From Chlamydia sp. BM-2023 (lineage in GTDB: Bacteria; Chlamydiota; Chlamydiia; Chlamydiales; Chlamydiaceae): a DNA stretch of 64,000 bases. The notes beneath the pieces were generated by a model that was not told the DNA's origin, ran no database searches, and saw only the letters and a list, made by a program, of their open reading frames with translations. Both the position numbers and the translations under genes were made by a program. Below, one piece after another: positions 36,465-44,992 of this stretch; the stretch's first letter is position 1, and each line of letters starts with the position of its first letter. The stretch covers positions 310,001 through 374,000 of the forward strand of contig NZ_CAXIED010000001.1 of the NCBI RefSeq assembly GCF_964023145.1. Direction: 5' to 3'.

Positions 36465-38441
36465 CTAATCGAGTTTATCTTCTTCGTCTTCGGTTCCTTT
36501 TTCAGATGTAGCTCCAGACTCGGTTGTACCGGAAGCTCCCTCACTTGCATCTGCTTCTTCTGACTGATCACCACCGACTCCGAGAGCTTTTTGTGCTGCT
36601 TCTAGACTCACAATCTTCAGTTGAAGCTCTTTGGCTATTTCCTGCTCATCTTCTAGGCTAGCTTGCAATTCAGCAACTTTCTTTTGCAACCCCGTAATTT
36701 GTTCGGTATCTAGAGCTCCCTGAGCTAAAAGGGCTTTAACTCGCGCTTCAAGAGTAGCTTTCTCTTCTTCTAGAGCCTTCGCTTTCTCTTCGATTACTCC
36801 GAGCAGTTTTTCTAATTCTGACATTTCTTTGAGAAGGTGGTCTTTTTTAGCATCCGCTAACTGCAACTTAGTTGTAAGATCTTCTGACTCTTGAACAGCT
36901 GCACCATATTGTTCTTGAAGACCGCCAACTTGAGTTTCCAGGCCTGCAACTTGAGTTTCCAGGCTTGCAACTTTTCCTTCCAAATCAGTTTTCGCTTTTT
37001 CAAGTTCTTTTTGTTTTTCTTCAAGTCCTTGAACTTGAGATTGAAGTTCTGATTTCTCTTGTTCAAGTTTAACTTTGTCTTCAGTCGCTAACTTAAGAGC
37101 TTCTTCCAGTTCAGCTAACTTTTCTGCTGTCTCTGAACTAGATTTTAGCTCTTCAATTTGCTGTTGCAATGATGTTACTTGAGCTTGAAGTTGAGTTTTT
37201 TCCTCAAGAACTTGTTTAGCAGAATCTTCAGCTGCAGCAGCTAAACCTGCTAACGTTACATTCTTATCTGTAAGGTCGTTTATAGCATCTCTTAGCAGCA
37301 GTTTTTCTTCTTCTTGCTGCGCTATTTTCTGGGCTTTCTCGAGATCACGTTGTTGCAGATCTTGTAGCTCTCCTTGAAGTTTAGCGTTTTCTTCTTGAAG
37401 TTGTGCTTTCTCTGCCTCAAGACCTGCTAGACGCTCTAGCAACTCTTGTTTAGCTGGATCACCTGCGGTAATTTGCTCCTTAAGAGCAGTTACCTCTTCT
37501 TCTAGCTCTCCGATCCTAACGATATCCTCTTGGTTGCGCCCCTCTAATTCTGTAACTTTTTCCTCTAGCTCTTTTTTCTGCTTTTCAAGACCTTCTAAAC
37601 GCTCTAATAACGCTTCTTTTCTCGGATCACCAGAAGTAAGCTGCGCTCTAAGCTCTAGAACCTCTTCTTGTAACAATGCGGCTCTAGTTAGAGCTTGTTG
37701 CAATTGTGATTGCACTTCTGCAATTTGAGCCTCTAATTCTTGTTTTTGTTGAGTAGTTGCAGCTAATTCTGCTTCAACTTCTCCTAACATTTGCTGAGCT
37801 TTATCTTTGTCAGTAACAAGAACGGTCATTGTTTCTGCGGTTGCAGAAAGCTGAGCTTCGATGTCGGCGTATTTTGCTGCAAGGTCTGAGACTTTACGCT
37901 CAAGCTCTGCGTTTTGCCCTTCGAGCTCTTGCATTTTCCCTACGGCGGCTTGCAACCTTCCCATTTGTTCTCTTAGTTGCGCCATTTGAGCTTCTTTATC
38001 TTCTAAATCGATCATTTTTGCAGCGAGTTCTGCCTGTTTAGCTTCTACTTGCTCTTGAACTTCCCTTAAAGCTTCTGGATGTTTTGCTAATTCTGCTCTT
38101 AGCTCTCGCATAGTTGCTTCTAACTGCGCTTTTTCTTCATCAACAGGTGCAGGTGCAAGAGCAGGTCTACGCATCCTAGAAATTGCGTGATACATCGCCA
38201 TACCAAATAGAATGACGCTAGCTACCATAGCAGCAATAATCACACCAGTAAGAAGCATTGTTGTTGGCAATGCAAAGAATACTAAAGCTCCAGCTAAAAG
38301 AGCAAAGAGCGCTATACCAGCTAACACAGTGATCGCTAGCGCGATGCATTGAGACCTAGTTGTTTGAACACCACAAAACGTACGTTGTTGAACTGGAATA
38401 GGAGCAGAGTTAACTGCTGCACTGTTTGAATTAATCGACAT
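36465..38441 (-). CDS. Large TMH/Inc-like coiled-coil protein (gene u)
   Basis: 658 residues from ATG 38441 (MSINSNSAAVNS), 50 bases from the shared promoter core; the frame to 38516 reads back through the promoter. Helices at about 34-60 (ALAITVLAGIALFALLAG) and 64-90. The remaining ~560 residues are coiled coil with internal repeats: a 56-residue unit around GDP(R/A)K..LLERL..LE occurs twice, and a 7-residue unit LETQVAG is repeated in tandem. The C-terminal ~38 residues are acidic and Ser/Thr-rich. It is the largest member carrying the shared promoter and has its own terminator. A long rod projecting into the host cytosol is inferred. Confidence 0.87.
   Translation of the reverse strand: MSINSNSAAVNSAPIPVQQRTFCGVQTTRSQCIALAITVLAGIALFALLAGALVFFALPTTMLLTGVIIAAMVASVILFGMAMYHAISRMRRPALAPAPVDEEKAQLEATMRELRAELAKHPEALREVQEQVEAKQAELAAKMIDLEDKEAQMAQLREQMGRLQAAVGKMQELEGQNAELERKVSDLAAKYADIEAQLSATAETMTVLVTDKDKAQQMLGEVEAELAATTQQKQELEAQIAEVQSQLQQALTRAALLQEEVLELRAQLTSGDPRKEALLERLEGLEKQKKELEEKVTELEGRNQEDIVRIGELEEEVTALKEQITAGDPAKQELLERLAGLEAEKAQLQEENAKLQGELQDLQQRDLEKAQKIAQQEEEKLLLRDAINDLTDKNVTLAGLAAAAEDSAKQVLEEKTQLQAQVTSLQQQIEELKSSSETAEKLAELEEALKLATEDKVKLEQEKSELQSQVQGLEEKQKELEKAKTDLEGKVASLETQVAGLETQVGGLQEQYGAAVQESEDLTTKLQLADAKKDHLLKEMSELEKLLGVIEEKAKALEEEKATLEARVKALLAQGALDTEQITGLQKKVAELQASLEDEQEIAKELQLKIVSLEAAQKALGVGGDQSEEADASEGASGTTESGATSEKGTEDEEDKLD
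36925..36966 (-). repeat. Two tandem 21-base units in gene u
   Basis: Two adjacent 21-base units differing at two positions encode the repeated heptads LETQVAG and LETQVGG-like text. One heptad per unit means that copy change would keep the coil register. Confidence 0.85.
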
Positions 38442-38474
38442 AAACCGCTCACCTTCAATTATAAACTTAAAATA

Positions 38475-38512
38475 TTGAAACTTCGGTAATACTTTAAATG
38501 CAAGAACTTTAT
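38475..38512 (-). promoter_or_regulatory. Shared array promoter, copy for gene u
   Basis: TTGCAT, 17 bases, TTTCAA, 50 bases from core to the 38441 start. Confidence 0.65.
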
Positions 38513-38740
38513 TCAACTAGGGAATGCAAAATTTAGATTAAACTGCGCTTGCACTACAACTTTTGATCTAAAAAAAATTAAGATATTCGCCTAACCCACA
38601 AACAATGAGTTTGAACAAGAAATCTATAGTCATTCCAATAAAACAACCTTGTGACTCATTTTTTTTCTTGGAAAAATTTTTTGTTCTTTCCTAAATTCAA
38701 AGTCTTCTTGCTTTAAAAAGAACTCGCGTGGTTGAAAAGA

Positions 38741-38771
38741 AAAAAAGCTACAGTATGCTGTAGCTTTTTCT
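38741..38771. terminator. Terminator downstream of gene v
   Basis: AAAAAAAGCTACAG, TATG, CTGTAGCTTTTTC: an eight-base perfect stem with A- and T-runs, able to work on both strands. Confidence 0.8.
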
Positions 38772-38873
38772 TACTATTTTTAAAAATTCAACTTTAGGGC
38801 TTCTCTAAGGGTGTTCTCTGTTTCATAACTTTGGGCTCCCCGCTTATACGAGTGATCCAGAGGACTTTTTGGC

Positions 38874-39320
38874 TTATGACAAGCTACAGCTTACATCCAT
38901 CGCCTCGCGATGAAGCTTGTCAATTTGTTTTTGCTCTGCTTCTTCCCTTTTAATACATTTTGCATGTTGAGCTTTTAATAGTTCTAGATCTGTTTCTGTC
39001 CGTAACTTTGCTACATTAAGTTCTGAGTATGCTTTAAACTGCTTCTTAGCAATAGAGAGCTGACATAATCCCAGACCTACTAGGATTACGGTGACTACCA
39101 TAGCAGCAATAACAACAGCCATAAGAATTTCGAATCCTAAAGGCAACATAAAGCAAACTAAAGCAGCGGATAATGCCCCTAAAAGCATTAAACACGCTAT
39201 TATATGCACTGCGAAAACAGCACGTTGAGATTTAATTGTTTTTTCTTCAGGGGATGAAACTTGTACCGCCGTGCAGAGAGAAGTCCTGTTCTCTCCACCA
39301 GCTATCAGATTAACGCTCAT
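38874..39320 (-). CDS. Short TMH/Inc-like protein (gene v)
   Basis: About 148 residues from ATG 39320 (MSVNLIAGG), chosen because the family leader and a promoter copy sit before it; the frame to 39380 is longer by 20 residues that translate the promoter. Helices at about 33-58 (AVFAVHIIACLMLLGAL) and 61-86. A coil of only ~50 residues ends the protein (EEAEQKQIDKLHREA). Genes v, w and t are the small members of this part of the array. Confidence 0.8.
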   Translation of the reverse strand: MSVNLIAGGENRTSLCTAVQVSSPEEKTIKSQRAVFAVHIIACLMLLGALSAALVCFMLPLGFEILMAVVIAAMVVTVILVGLGLCQLSIAKKQFKAYSELNVAKLRTETDLELLKAQHAKCIKREEAEQKQIDKLHREAMDVSCSLS

Positions 39321-39351
39321 AAACCACTCTAAAATAAATATTACAGCGAAA

Positions 39352-39389
39352 TTAAAACGGCCGCAAAACTTTAAAATCAAGAAATTTAT
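39352..39389 (-). promoter_or_regulatory. Shared array promoter, copy for gene v
   Basis: TTGATT, 17 bases, TTTTAA, 48 bases from core to start. Genes v and w share the TTGATT variant. Confidence 0.55.
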
Positions 39390-39499
39390 TGAATTTTACA
39401 GAGCTAGATTTAGGAAGAATTTAATAAGGCAAGGTTGCCTTGATTTTAGGGGATTAAAGGGCAGGAGGAAGCCCTTTGAAAATTGTTTTTTTGTGAAAT

Positions 39500-39535
39500 G
39501 AAAAAGGGCTATGAACCTACTGTCATAGCCTTTTT
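39500..39535. terminator. Terminator downstream of gene w
   Basis: AAAAAGGGCTATGA, loop ACCTACTG, TCATAGCCTTTTT: a strong stem with runs on both sides, active in either direction. Confidence 0.82.
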
Positions 39536-39572
39536 AAGTTGAAACAAACCGAATTCTCTTACGGGTTAATTA

Positions 39573-40112
39573 TTAGTTATCCCCTGTACTTTCTGAAAAC
39601 GACCCATCTCCTAAACCGCCCATCAAAGCCTGTATTCCCTCATTCACATCTTGTTCGAACTTGGTCAGTAATTCAGAGTTTTCGGTTATTCCTGCTAACA
39701 GCTCTTTATAGGAGCTAGCTTGCATGGAAGAAGTTAAGGCTTCCATGGCAAGACGATCGCGATCTTCAAAAGCTTGCACCTTTTTTTTCTCTGCATCTAA
39801 ATCAGCTTTTACTTGTGTTAGTTCCTTAGTTAGCTCTTGTGTTTTATCTTTTCGAATTTGACAAATTGCCAAGCCAAATAAAACCCCAGAAACAATAATA
39901 GAAAGTACAAGAAGAGCTGAAAGCATGCTGCATGTAGGCAAGGCGCACAAAACCAAAGCTGCTAATTGAAGACCAAGAAGTAGCACACCCACTAGTACTG
40001 TAATTGCTAAGATAAGGTTCTTACGATTTCCGAAAATACATGTTGAGGGTGGCGGCGTGGGATTAGTATTAAGTACCCCGTCTCCCCCTGAGGTTAAAAC
40101 ATTAACTGCCAT
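39573..40112 (-). CDS. TMH/Inc-like protein (gene w)
   Basis: 179 residues. A Gly/Thr/Pro N terminus (TSGGDGVLNTNPTPPPSTC) precedes two helices (about 32-56 and 60-84, LLLGLQLAALVLCALP). A short coil covers 92-120, followed by an acidic helical tail ending GDGSFSESTGDN. The leader is unusual: GAGAGTAATTTATGG, with the promoter 73 bases away rather than about 50. It has its own terminator, so it is a single-gene unit. Confidence 0.83.
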   Translation of the reverse strand: MAVNVLTSGGDGVLNTNPTPPPSTCIFGNRKNLILAITVLVGVLLLGLQLAALVLCALPTCSMLSALLVLSIIVSGVLFGLAICQIRKDKTQELTKELTQVKADLDAEKKKVQAFEDRDRLAMEALTSSMQASSYKELLAGITENSELLTKFEQDVNEGIQALMGGLGDGSFSESTGDN

Positions 40113-40168
40113 AAATTACTCTCGTGTCAAGGTTAGTTTAGCTAAGCTAGGAGCTATCAGCCACATCC

Positions 40169-40206
40169 ATAAAAAAGGCATAAAACTTTAAAATCAAGAA
40201 GTTTAT
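40169..40206 (-). promoter_or_regulatory. Shared array promoter, copy for gene w
   Basis: TTGATT, 17 bases, TTTTAT, but 73 bases from core to start, about 20 more than any other copy. Confidence 0.58.
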
Positions 40207-40278
40207 GATTGAAGCGCAAAACAGAGTATTTTTTTGAACGTAGTAAAAATCCGTTTATTTTGTCTTTAAGCTGCGCAC

Positions 40279-40905
40279 TTACCCATCTAAGGAATCTTGG
40301 GAAGCATAAAGAACCGCATGGAGCTCGCGAAGTTCTCCCTTTACTTGGCTTACTTCTCTTTCTAGATCTTCTGTGAAAGCACGGAAAAACACGAGCTGTT
40401 CGCTATCCTGTAAATTTGCGGTTAGCAGCTTGTCTTTTTCCTTATTTATGAAACGCATTTCTTTACGAATGCTATACAAATTTTTTTCCAAACAAGAAAT
40501 TTTTTCTATAAGCTGCTGCTCATAATTCCTATGAGCTAGTTGTTGAGAGCTTAATGCTGTTTGTAGTCTGAGGTTTTCTAGGTCAGCTTTTTGTTCTTTG
40601 TATTTAGCCTCTTCTATAAGCACAGAATTAGCTTCTTTGTATCTGGAGACTATCTGATACATAGCCAAGCCAAATAGAGCTGTGCTAACAGCTATAGCGG
40701 CAGCAACAGCAACGGAGAATATCCAGGATGCGGATAAAACATGAAACAGCAAAAAACCTATTTCTAATCCTATGAGCAAAACTCCTGCTAATAAAGTAAA
40801 AACTAAAGAAATGTAATAGCATCTCTCTGAAATAAGGTTAGTTTTACGATAGATTTGCTTTGGTGGTTCGGTTTCTACGCGGGGCAATGCGGAATTCGTT
40901 ATCAT
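40279..40905 (-). CDS. TMH/Inc-like protein (gene x)
   Basis: About 208 residues from ATG 40905 (MITNSALPRVETEP); the frame to 40923 adds six codons with no better site. Helices at about 29-56 (ISLVFTLLAGVLLIGLEIG) and 60-86. Coiled coil covers 92-205, with tyrosine-containing joints (HRNYEQQLIEKISCLEKNL) that make it less regular than most. It has a promoter copy and stands alone between genes w and y. Confidence 0.83.
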   Translation of the reverse strand: MITNSALPRVETEPPKQIYRKTNLISERCYYISLVFTLLAGVLLIGLEIGFLLFHVLSASWIFSVAVAAAIAVSTALFGLAMYQIVSRYKEANSVLIEEAKYKEQKADLENLRLQTALSSQQLAHRNYEQQLIEKISCLEKNLYSIRKEMRFINKEKDKLLTANLQDSEQLVFFRAFTEDLEREVSQVKGELRELHAVLYASQDSLDG

Positions 40906-40941
40906 ACAGAACTCTACTTTCATAAAAACAAAAGCTCATGA

Positions 40942-40978
40942 TAAAACCCTTCGTAGTCCTTTAAAGCAAGAGACCTAT
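40942..40978 (-). promoter_or_regulatory. Shared array promoter, copy for gene x
   Basis: TTGCTT, 17 bases, TTTTAT, 53 bases from core to start; the core has lost one base compared with other copies. Confidence 0.55.
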
Positions 40979-41017
40979 GAAGATTCACAAAAATAAATCT
41001 AAAACATTATAGCAAAA

Positions 41018-41066
41018 AAAATGCTTACAGAGGGTTTATAACCTCTATAAGCAAGTCCTTTTTTCT
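41018..41066 (-). terminator. Probable terminator of gene y
   Basis: GCTTA-C-AGAGG, loop GTTTATAA, CCTCTATAAGC, with an A-run on the plus strand (T-run on the minus strand) beyond, about 50 bases past the gene y stop. Confidence 0.6.
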
Positions 41067-41111
41067 AGGATAATTAGGGAATATGAGCTGTTTGGTTACT
41101 CTTTTCTTTCT

Positions 41112-41918
41112 TTATGTATTGAATCCTTTCCCTGCTAATGCAAACTGCAAGCCCATGATCTCATCTTGAAGTTCTCCAACGCGTCGGACAAGGTCATTAT
41201 TGCTCTCGTGCAATGACATTATAGTTTCGGAGTCTTTCTTCCTACGCTCCATGAATTCATCTAATCTCTCTTGACGAGATGCAAGTTGGTTTTCCAGATC
41301 TTCTACTTTGTCCCTAAGCTTGCCCATATCGATATTAGCAAGTACGAGTTGCTCTTTCAACTTGCGGACTCTTACTTCAAGCACGGGGGGCTCTACTACT
41401 ATTTGTTGCTCTTCCAACTGTTTAATCTGTTGCCGTAACTCTTCTATAAGGTTCCCTTTAGCAAGACACTCATCCAGTAATTTCTTATTTTCCTCTTGTG
41501 CTTCTTCTTCTAACTCAAGAATGCGCTTTTTCTCTAAATCGATTTCCTCTTGTTTCGCTGTTAACGAAATCTCTAGATTTTCAACCTGTGCTTTTATTTG
41601 AGCTTTTTCTTCTTCTGCCTTTTTATCTTTAAGAATATAAGCTGTCGTTTCGCTACATCTTAAGATTATTTGATGCATAGCGAGGCACAACAAAATTACA
41701 CTAACAACTATAGAAAACGAAATAAGCCCTGTTAGAGCTAATGATGTAGGCAAGGCAAAACATACTAAAATCCCCACCTGCACAGTAAGAAGCAATAAAC
41801 CTATGACCATGGCAGCAATCGCTCCAAGGTATTGGTATTTATGTAATTTACAGCACTTCTTACTAGCTACCTGCGGTGAAGTAGTTGATAAGTTAGGGAC
41901 CACTTGAGAAATTGTCAT
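41112..41918 (-). CDS. TMH/Inc-like protein (gene y)
   Basis: 268 residues. A basic and Cys/His-bearing N terminus (KKCCKLHKYQYLG) leads into helices at about 31-57 and 61-87. A continuous Glu/Lys/Leu coiled coil runs from 95 to 262. It is the last member, reading toward the MKC genes, to carry the shared promoter, and it keeps an exact copy. Its leader reads AAGGTGTAGTTTATG, with a better ribosome site than most. Confidence 0.85.
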   Translation of the reverse strand: MTISQVVPNLSTTSPQVASKKCCKLHKYQYLGAIAAMVIGLLLLTVQVGILVCFALPTSLALTGLISFSIVVSVILLCLAMHQIILRCSETTAYILKDKKAEEEKAQIKAQVENLEISLTAKQEEIDLEKKRILELEEEAQEENKKLLDECLAKGNLIEELRQQIKQLEEQQIVVEPPVLEVRVRKLKEQLVLANIDMGKLRDKVEDLENQLASRQERLDEFMERRKKDSETIMSLHESNNDLVRRVGELQDEIMGLQFALAGKGFNT

Positions 41919-41951
41919 AAACTACACCTTTCATTAGAAAACAAACAAATC

Positions 41952-41989
41952 ATGAAATGTGCACAACGCTTTAAATGCAAGCGTTTTAT
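41952..41989 (-). promoter_or_regulatory. Shared array promoter, copy for gene y
   Basis: TTGCAT, 17 bases, TTTCAT, 50 bases from core to start; an exact consensus copy. Confidence 0.65.
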
Positions 41990-42106
41990 AAAACAACAAC
42001 AAACAAAAAAAATTTATGGAATAAGGGAAACTCAGTCTATCTAGGATGTTTTGACGAGTGTAAGAAAGAGGTGGAGAAAATTTGAGAACTCTTTGATATC
42101 TCCCAT

Positions 42107-42137
42107 AAAAAAGAGCCTCTAAAAATAAGAGGCTCTA
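42107..42137 (-). terminator. Terminator of gene z
   Basis: AGAGCCTCT, loop, AGAGGCTCT, then a T-run on the minus strand, about 15 bases past the stop. Confidence 0.85.
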
Positions 42138-42150
42138 CAAAAGTGTGTGC

Positions 42151-44592
42151 TTATTGATTTTCTGCTAACTGGTTCAATTGCTCTCGCACACGTCCTAGCT
42201 CTAACTCCTGAGTTTGTTTCTCTAAGGAAATTTTTAAAAGGGACTTTTTAGCATCAAGAATTTGTCGTTTACATTCTGCTAATTCCTGACGAGATGCTAA
42301 CAACTGAGCTTGCGACTCATTACTCGCGCTATTTGCGGGCTCTTGATCTTGTAGTGTTGCAGCAAGTTGATTTGCGTTCTGGTTTCCTTCAAAGCACGCT
42401 AATTCTTCTCTAAGCCTTACACACTCATGCTCTAGATTGAAGATCTGCTCTTCCATTGTTTCCTGAGCCTCTCTCAAAGAAAATAGCTCAACCTCCTTAT
42501 GTTCTAAAACCTCCTGCTCTAGCTCATACAAAAGTTGAGGACCTTCTGAAGATCCTAATCTAGCATTCAGCCATTCAACGCGTTCCCTGAAACCATCCAT
42601 TTCACTACCAAATTCGACTAATCTTATAGCTCTCATACTATTTTGCAATCGCGACTCTTCGCCAACGGAATAGGAAGCTGCTCCAGAAGAGCAGTTAGCA
42701 TAAAGCTCTTCAAATAGTTGCGTTTCGAGTTCTTGTAGCGCTTCATAATTCAGAGCTTTTTCTGATTCCTTGACGAATGTCGCTACTTCATGCTCCAAAC
42801 TTGTTCCCCTACTGAACGCTTTCAACCTGTCTATTCTATGATTAGTTTGACTGACCACCATCCTAATATTTTCATCCACTGTTAACTGAAGCTCCCGTCT
42901 TGCTCCCCTGAGTACCTCCATCTGTTGTGCGGAGGGTTTATTTCCTGTTACCTTTTTCGCATTGACAATTGTGCGTAAGTACGCTCTCAATCTTTCTATG
43001 GTAGCAGTTAATTCCGCAACACGACCGACATCTTGCGCTAGCTTATATTCCTCATCAGTCAATCGTATTTCATAAGTAGAGCGAACTATAGGATACCTAT
43101 TACATATACGCCCAATCAATACGTTTAACTCGCGTACTTTAAACATAGCTGCGCGTTCTTTCTGTTTTGCTTTTGCTAACTTCTTGTTTAATTCCTCTTG
43201 TCTCTCTAATATGCTAGCAATTTGTTTTTTATATAATCTCTGCAGGGCACGTTTTTGATTTGTACCTTGAATTATCTCTTGTTCAAGACGGTCTATTTTT
43301 TCTTGCCTACGGGTATTTTCCATTTGAGCTTCTTGCAACTGTCGTACTAACTCTGCATCCATAGCTAAGTTCTCCCCTTCAGCAGCTGAGCCCAATACAA
43401 ACTGCATTGTCTCCCCTTGGGCAATAGACGTTGTACTCATCCTATTGTGATGTTCTAGCTCGGCTATTTTCTGCTCATATCTGTCACTCGCTTTCTTAAA
43501 AGCTTCATCTCGTACCTTTTGTTCTTCAGTAGACTGTAAAATAACGTTTTCTAAACCACGTATTCTGGCAAGCAGTTCTCTATTACTTTCTTCTGTCTCT
43601 TGAGAACCTTGCTCTAGCACTGTAGATCCTCTAGACAAAGAATCTCGTAAACTTTCCAGTTGCAACTGTAATTGAGAACGCTCCTGAAGCAAGTTATTAC
43701 GTTCTTGTTTTAAAACATCTGTTTCTCCGCGAAGCCCTACAATCTCTTGCTTTCTTACCTCTTCTTCTTGTAAAGAAGATTGTAGCTGGCTAAGTTCACT
43801 ACAAGTGGTCTCAAGGGTTGTTTCTAACCTCTGTATTTGCTCTTCTTTCTCCTCAAGTTGGCTTGTGAATCCCTTTATGATATTGTCTTGCTGCTCATCT
43901 TTCTGTTGCTCTTCCAAATCGGTTATCAACCTTCGTAGTTGCGAACTTTCTGTTCGCGATTCCACTACGATTCTTTCCAAATCATTTATGCTTTCTTGAA
44001 GTTCTTTTTCTTTTTCTTCAAAATCCCTTGTTAAAGCCTCCTCTCTAGATTGAAAGCGTCTACACTCTCCTAATAAATGAGATTGATTGTTCTGGGAAAT
44101 TTGCTCTTCCAACTCTATAATTCTAGATGATAGGCGGCCATGCTCCTCATCTAAAACTGTTATTCTTTGCATACTACCAGCTAACTCATTCTCTAATGAG
44201 CCAATGGCTTTGCACCTTTCTTCAAGTTGTGTGCATTTTACCGAGGAATTGGATAAAGCGCAGCTTAGCCTTTGCCTTTCTTCTTGCTCCTGAGCAATTA
44301 TCTCATTCAATTCGTATGTTCGGGCAATATAATCTCTATTAGCTAAGTAATAAAAACTCACAGCTAGGAAAATCAAACTAGCAACAACACTCATTCCTAG
44401 TACAATACTGACTACTAAGCCTATTTCCGTGCTAAAAACGACTAAAACTCCTACACCACAAGAAGCTACTAATAAAGATAAAAGTATGGAAAATACATTT
44501 GCAACTAGACACGCTTTTGATGCATTTTCTCTAATCAAACACTTCTCTCTCCTTTCCGATTGAAGCGTAAAACATGCAGGGATACATTTCAT
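42151..44592 (-). CDS. Largest TMH/Inc-like coiled-coil protein (gene z), MKC subgroup
   Basis: 813 residues, the longest of the array. Start MKCIPACFTLQSERREKCL; helices at about 30-54 and 59-83. Coiled coil fills most of 90-500. A middle region (about 500-680, with RICNRYPIVRSTYEIRLTDE) is less regular and may be a folded helical domain. Coil resumes to the end. It lacks the shared promoter. Its 5' leader lies inside copy 1 of a 200-bp tandem duplication, which begins exactly at the base before the ATG. Ribosome site GAGAGA. A strong terminator follows. Confidence 0.86.
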   Translation of the reverse strand: MKCIPACFTLQSERREKCLIRENASKACLVANVFSILLSLLVASCGVGVLVVFSTEIGLVVSIVLGMSVVASLIFLAVSFYYLANRDYIARTYELNEIIAQEQEERQRLSCALSNSSVKCTQLEERCKAIGSLENELAGSMQRITVLDEEHGRLSSRIIELEEQISQNNQSHLLGECRRFQSREEALTRDFEEKEKELQESINDLERIVVESRTESSQLRRLITDLEEQQKDEQQDNIIKGFTSQLEEKEEQIQRLETTLETTCSELSQLQSSLQEEEVRKQEIVGLRGETDVLKQERNNLLQERSQLQLQLESLRDSLSRGSTVLEQGSQETEESNRELLARIRGLENVILQSTEEQKVRDEAFKKASDRYEQKIAELEHHNRMSTTSIAQGETMQFVLGSAAEGENLAMDAELVRQLQEAQMENTRRQEKIDRLEQEIIQGTNQKRALQRLYKKQIASILERQEELNKKLAKAKQKERAAMFKVRELNVLIGRICNRYPIVRSTYEIRLTDEEYKLAQDVGRVAELTATIERLRAYLRTIVNAKKVTGNKPSAQQMEVLRGARRELQLTVDENIRMVVSQTNHRIDRLKAFSRGTSLEHEVATFVKESEKALNYEALQELETQLFEELYANCSSGAASYSVGEESRLQNSMRAIRLVEFGSEMDGFRERVEWLNARLGSSEGPQLLYELEQEVLEHKEVELFSLREAQETMEEQIFNLEHECVRLREELACFEGNQNANQLAATLQDQEPANSASNESQAQLLASRQELAECKRQILDAKKSLLKISLEKQTQELELGRVREQLNQLAENQ

Positions 44593-44792
44593 AATGATCT
44601 CTCAAACATTGCTGATAATAATAAAAAGTAAGATCTGATTAACAAAATTAGATCTTATAAAATTCGTTTCAAAAAGCTTTTAAAGCTTTTTGTTTCGATT
44701 AATTAGAGATGTTAAGATAGGCCTCGTGTTACGCATAGAGGCCTACCTCCAAAAAAGAAATTATAGTTTCCTATAAACTCAAAGTTCGTTTG
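44593..44792. repeat. 200-bp tandem duplication, copy 1
   Basis: Direct repeat of 44793-44992 with one mismatch (G44726 against A44926). It includes the last 22 bases of gene aa (orphan KRTLSL and stop), the hairpin TAGGCCTC-N12-GAGGCCTA (44718-44745), the near-palindrome AAAAAGCTTTTAAAGC (44671-44691) and the inverted repeat AAGATCT-N13-AGATCTT (44630-44656). Confidence 0.97.
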
Positions 44793-44992
44793 AATGATCT
44801 CTCAAACATTGCTGATAATAATAAAAAGTAAGATCTGATTAACAAAATTAGATCTTATAAAATTCGTTTCAAAAAGCTTTTAAAGCTTTTTGTTTCGATT
44901 AATTAGAGATGTTAAGATAGGCCTCATGTTACGCATAGAGGCCTACCTCCAAAAAAGAAATTATAGTTTCCTATAAACTCAAAGTTCGTTTG
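44793..44992. repeat. 200-bp tandem duplication, copy 2
   Basis: Adjoins copy 1 without a gap. Its right end covers the real 3' end of gene aa, so the parent segment ran from the end of aa to the base before the start of z. The hairpin at 44918-44945 can end aa transcripts. Confidence 0.97.

Larger units (their letters stand above)
38442..38873. other. Intergenic region between genes u and v
   Basis: 432 bases holding the gene u promoter and the gene v terminator, both listed separately. The rest is AT-rich with no open frame. Confidence 0.5.

Noticed and set aside
19448..41989. Reading the shared array element as a sigma-54 site because of TTGCA
   Set aside because: The GG pair expected about ten bases before GC is missing in every copy, so a sigma-70-type -35/-10 layout fits better.
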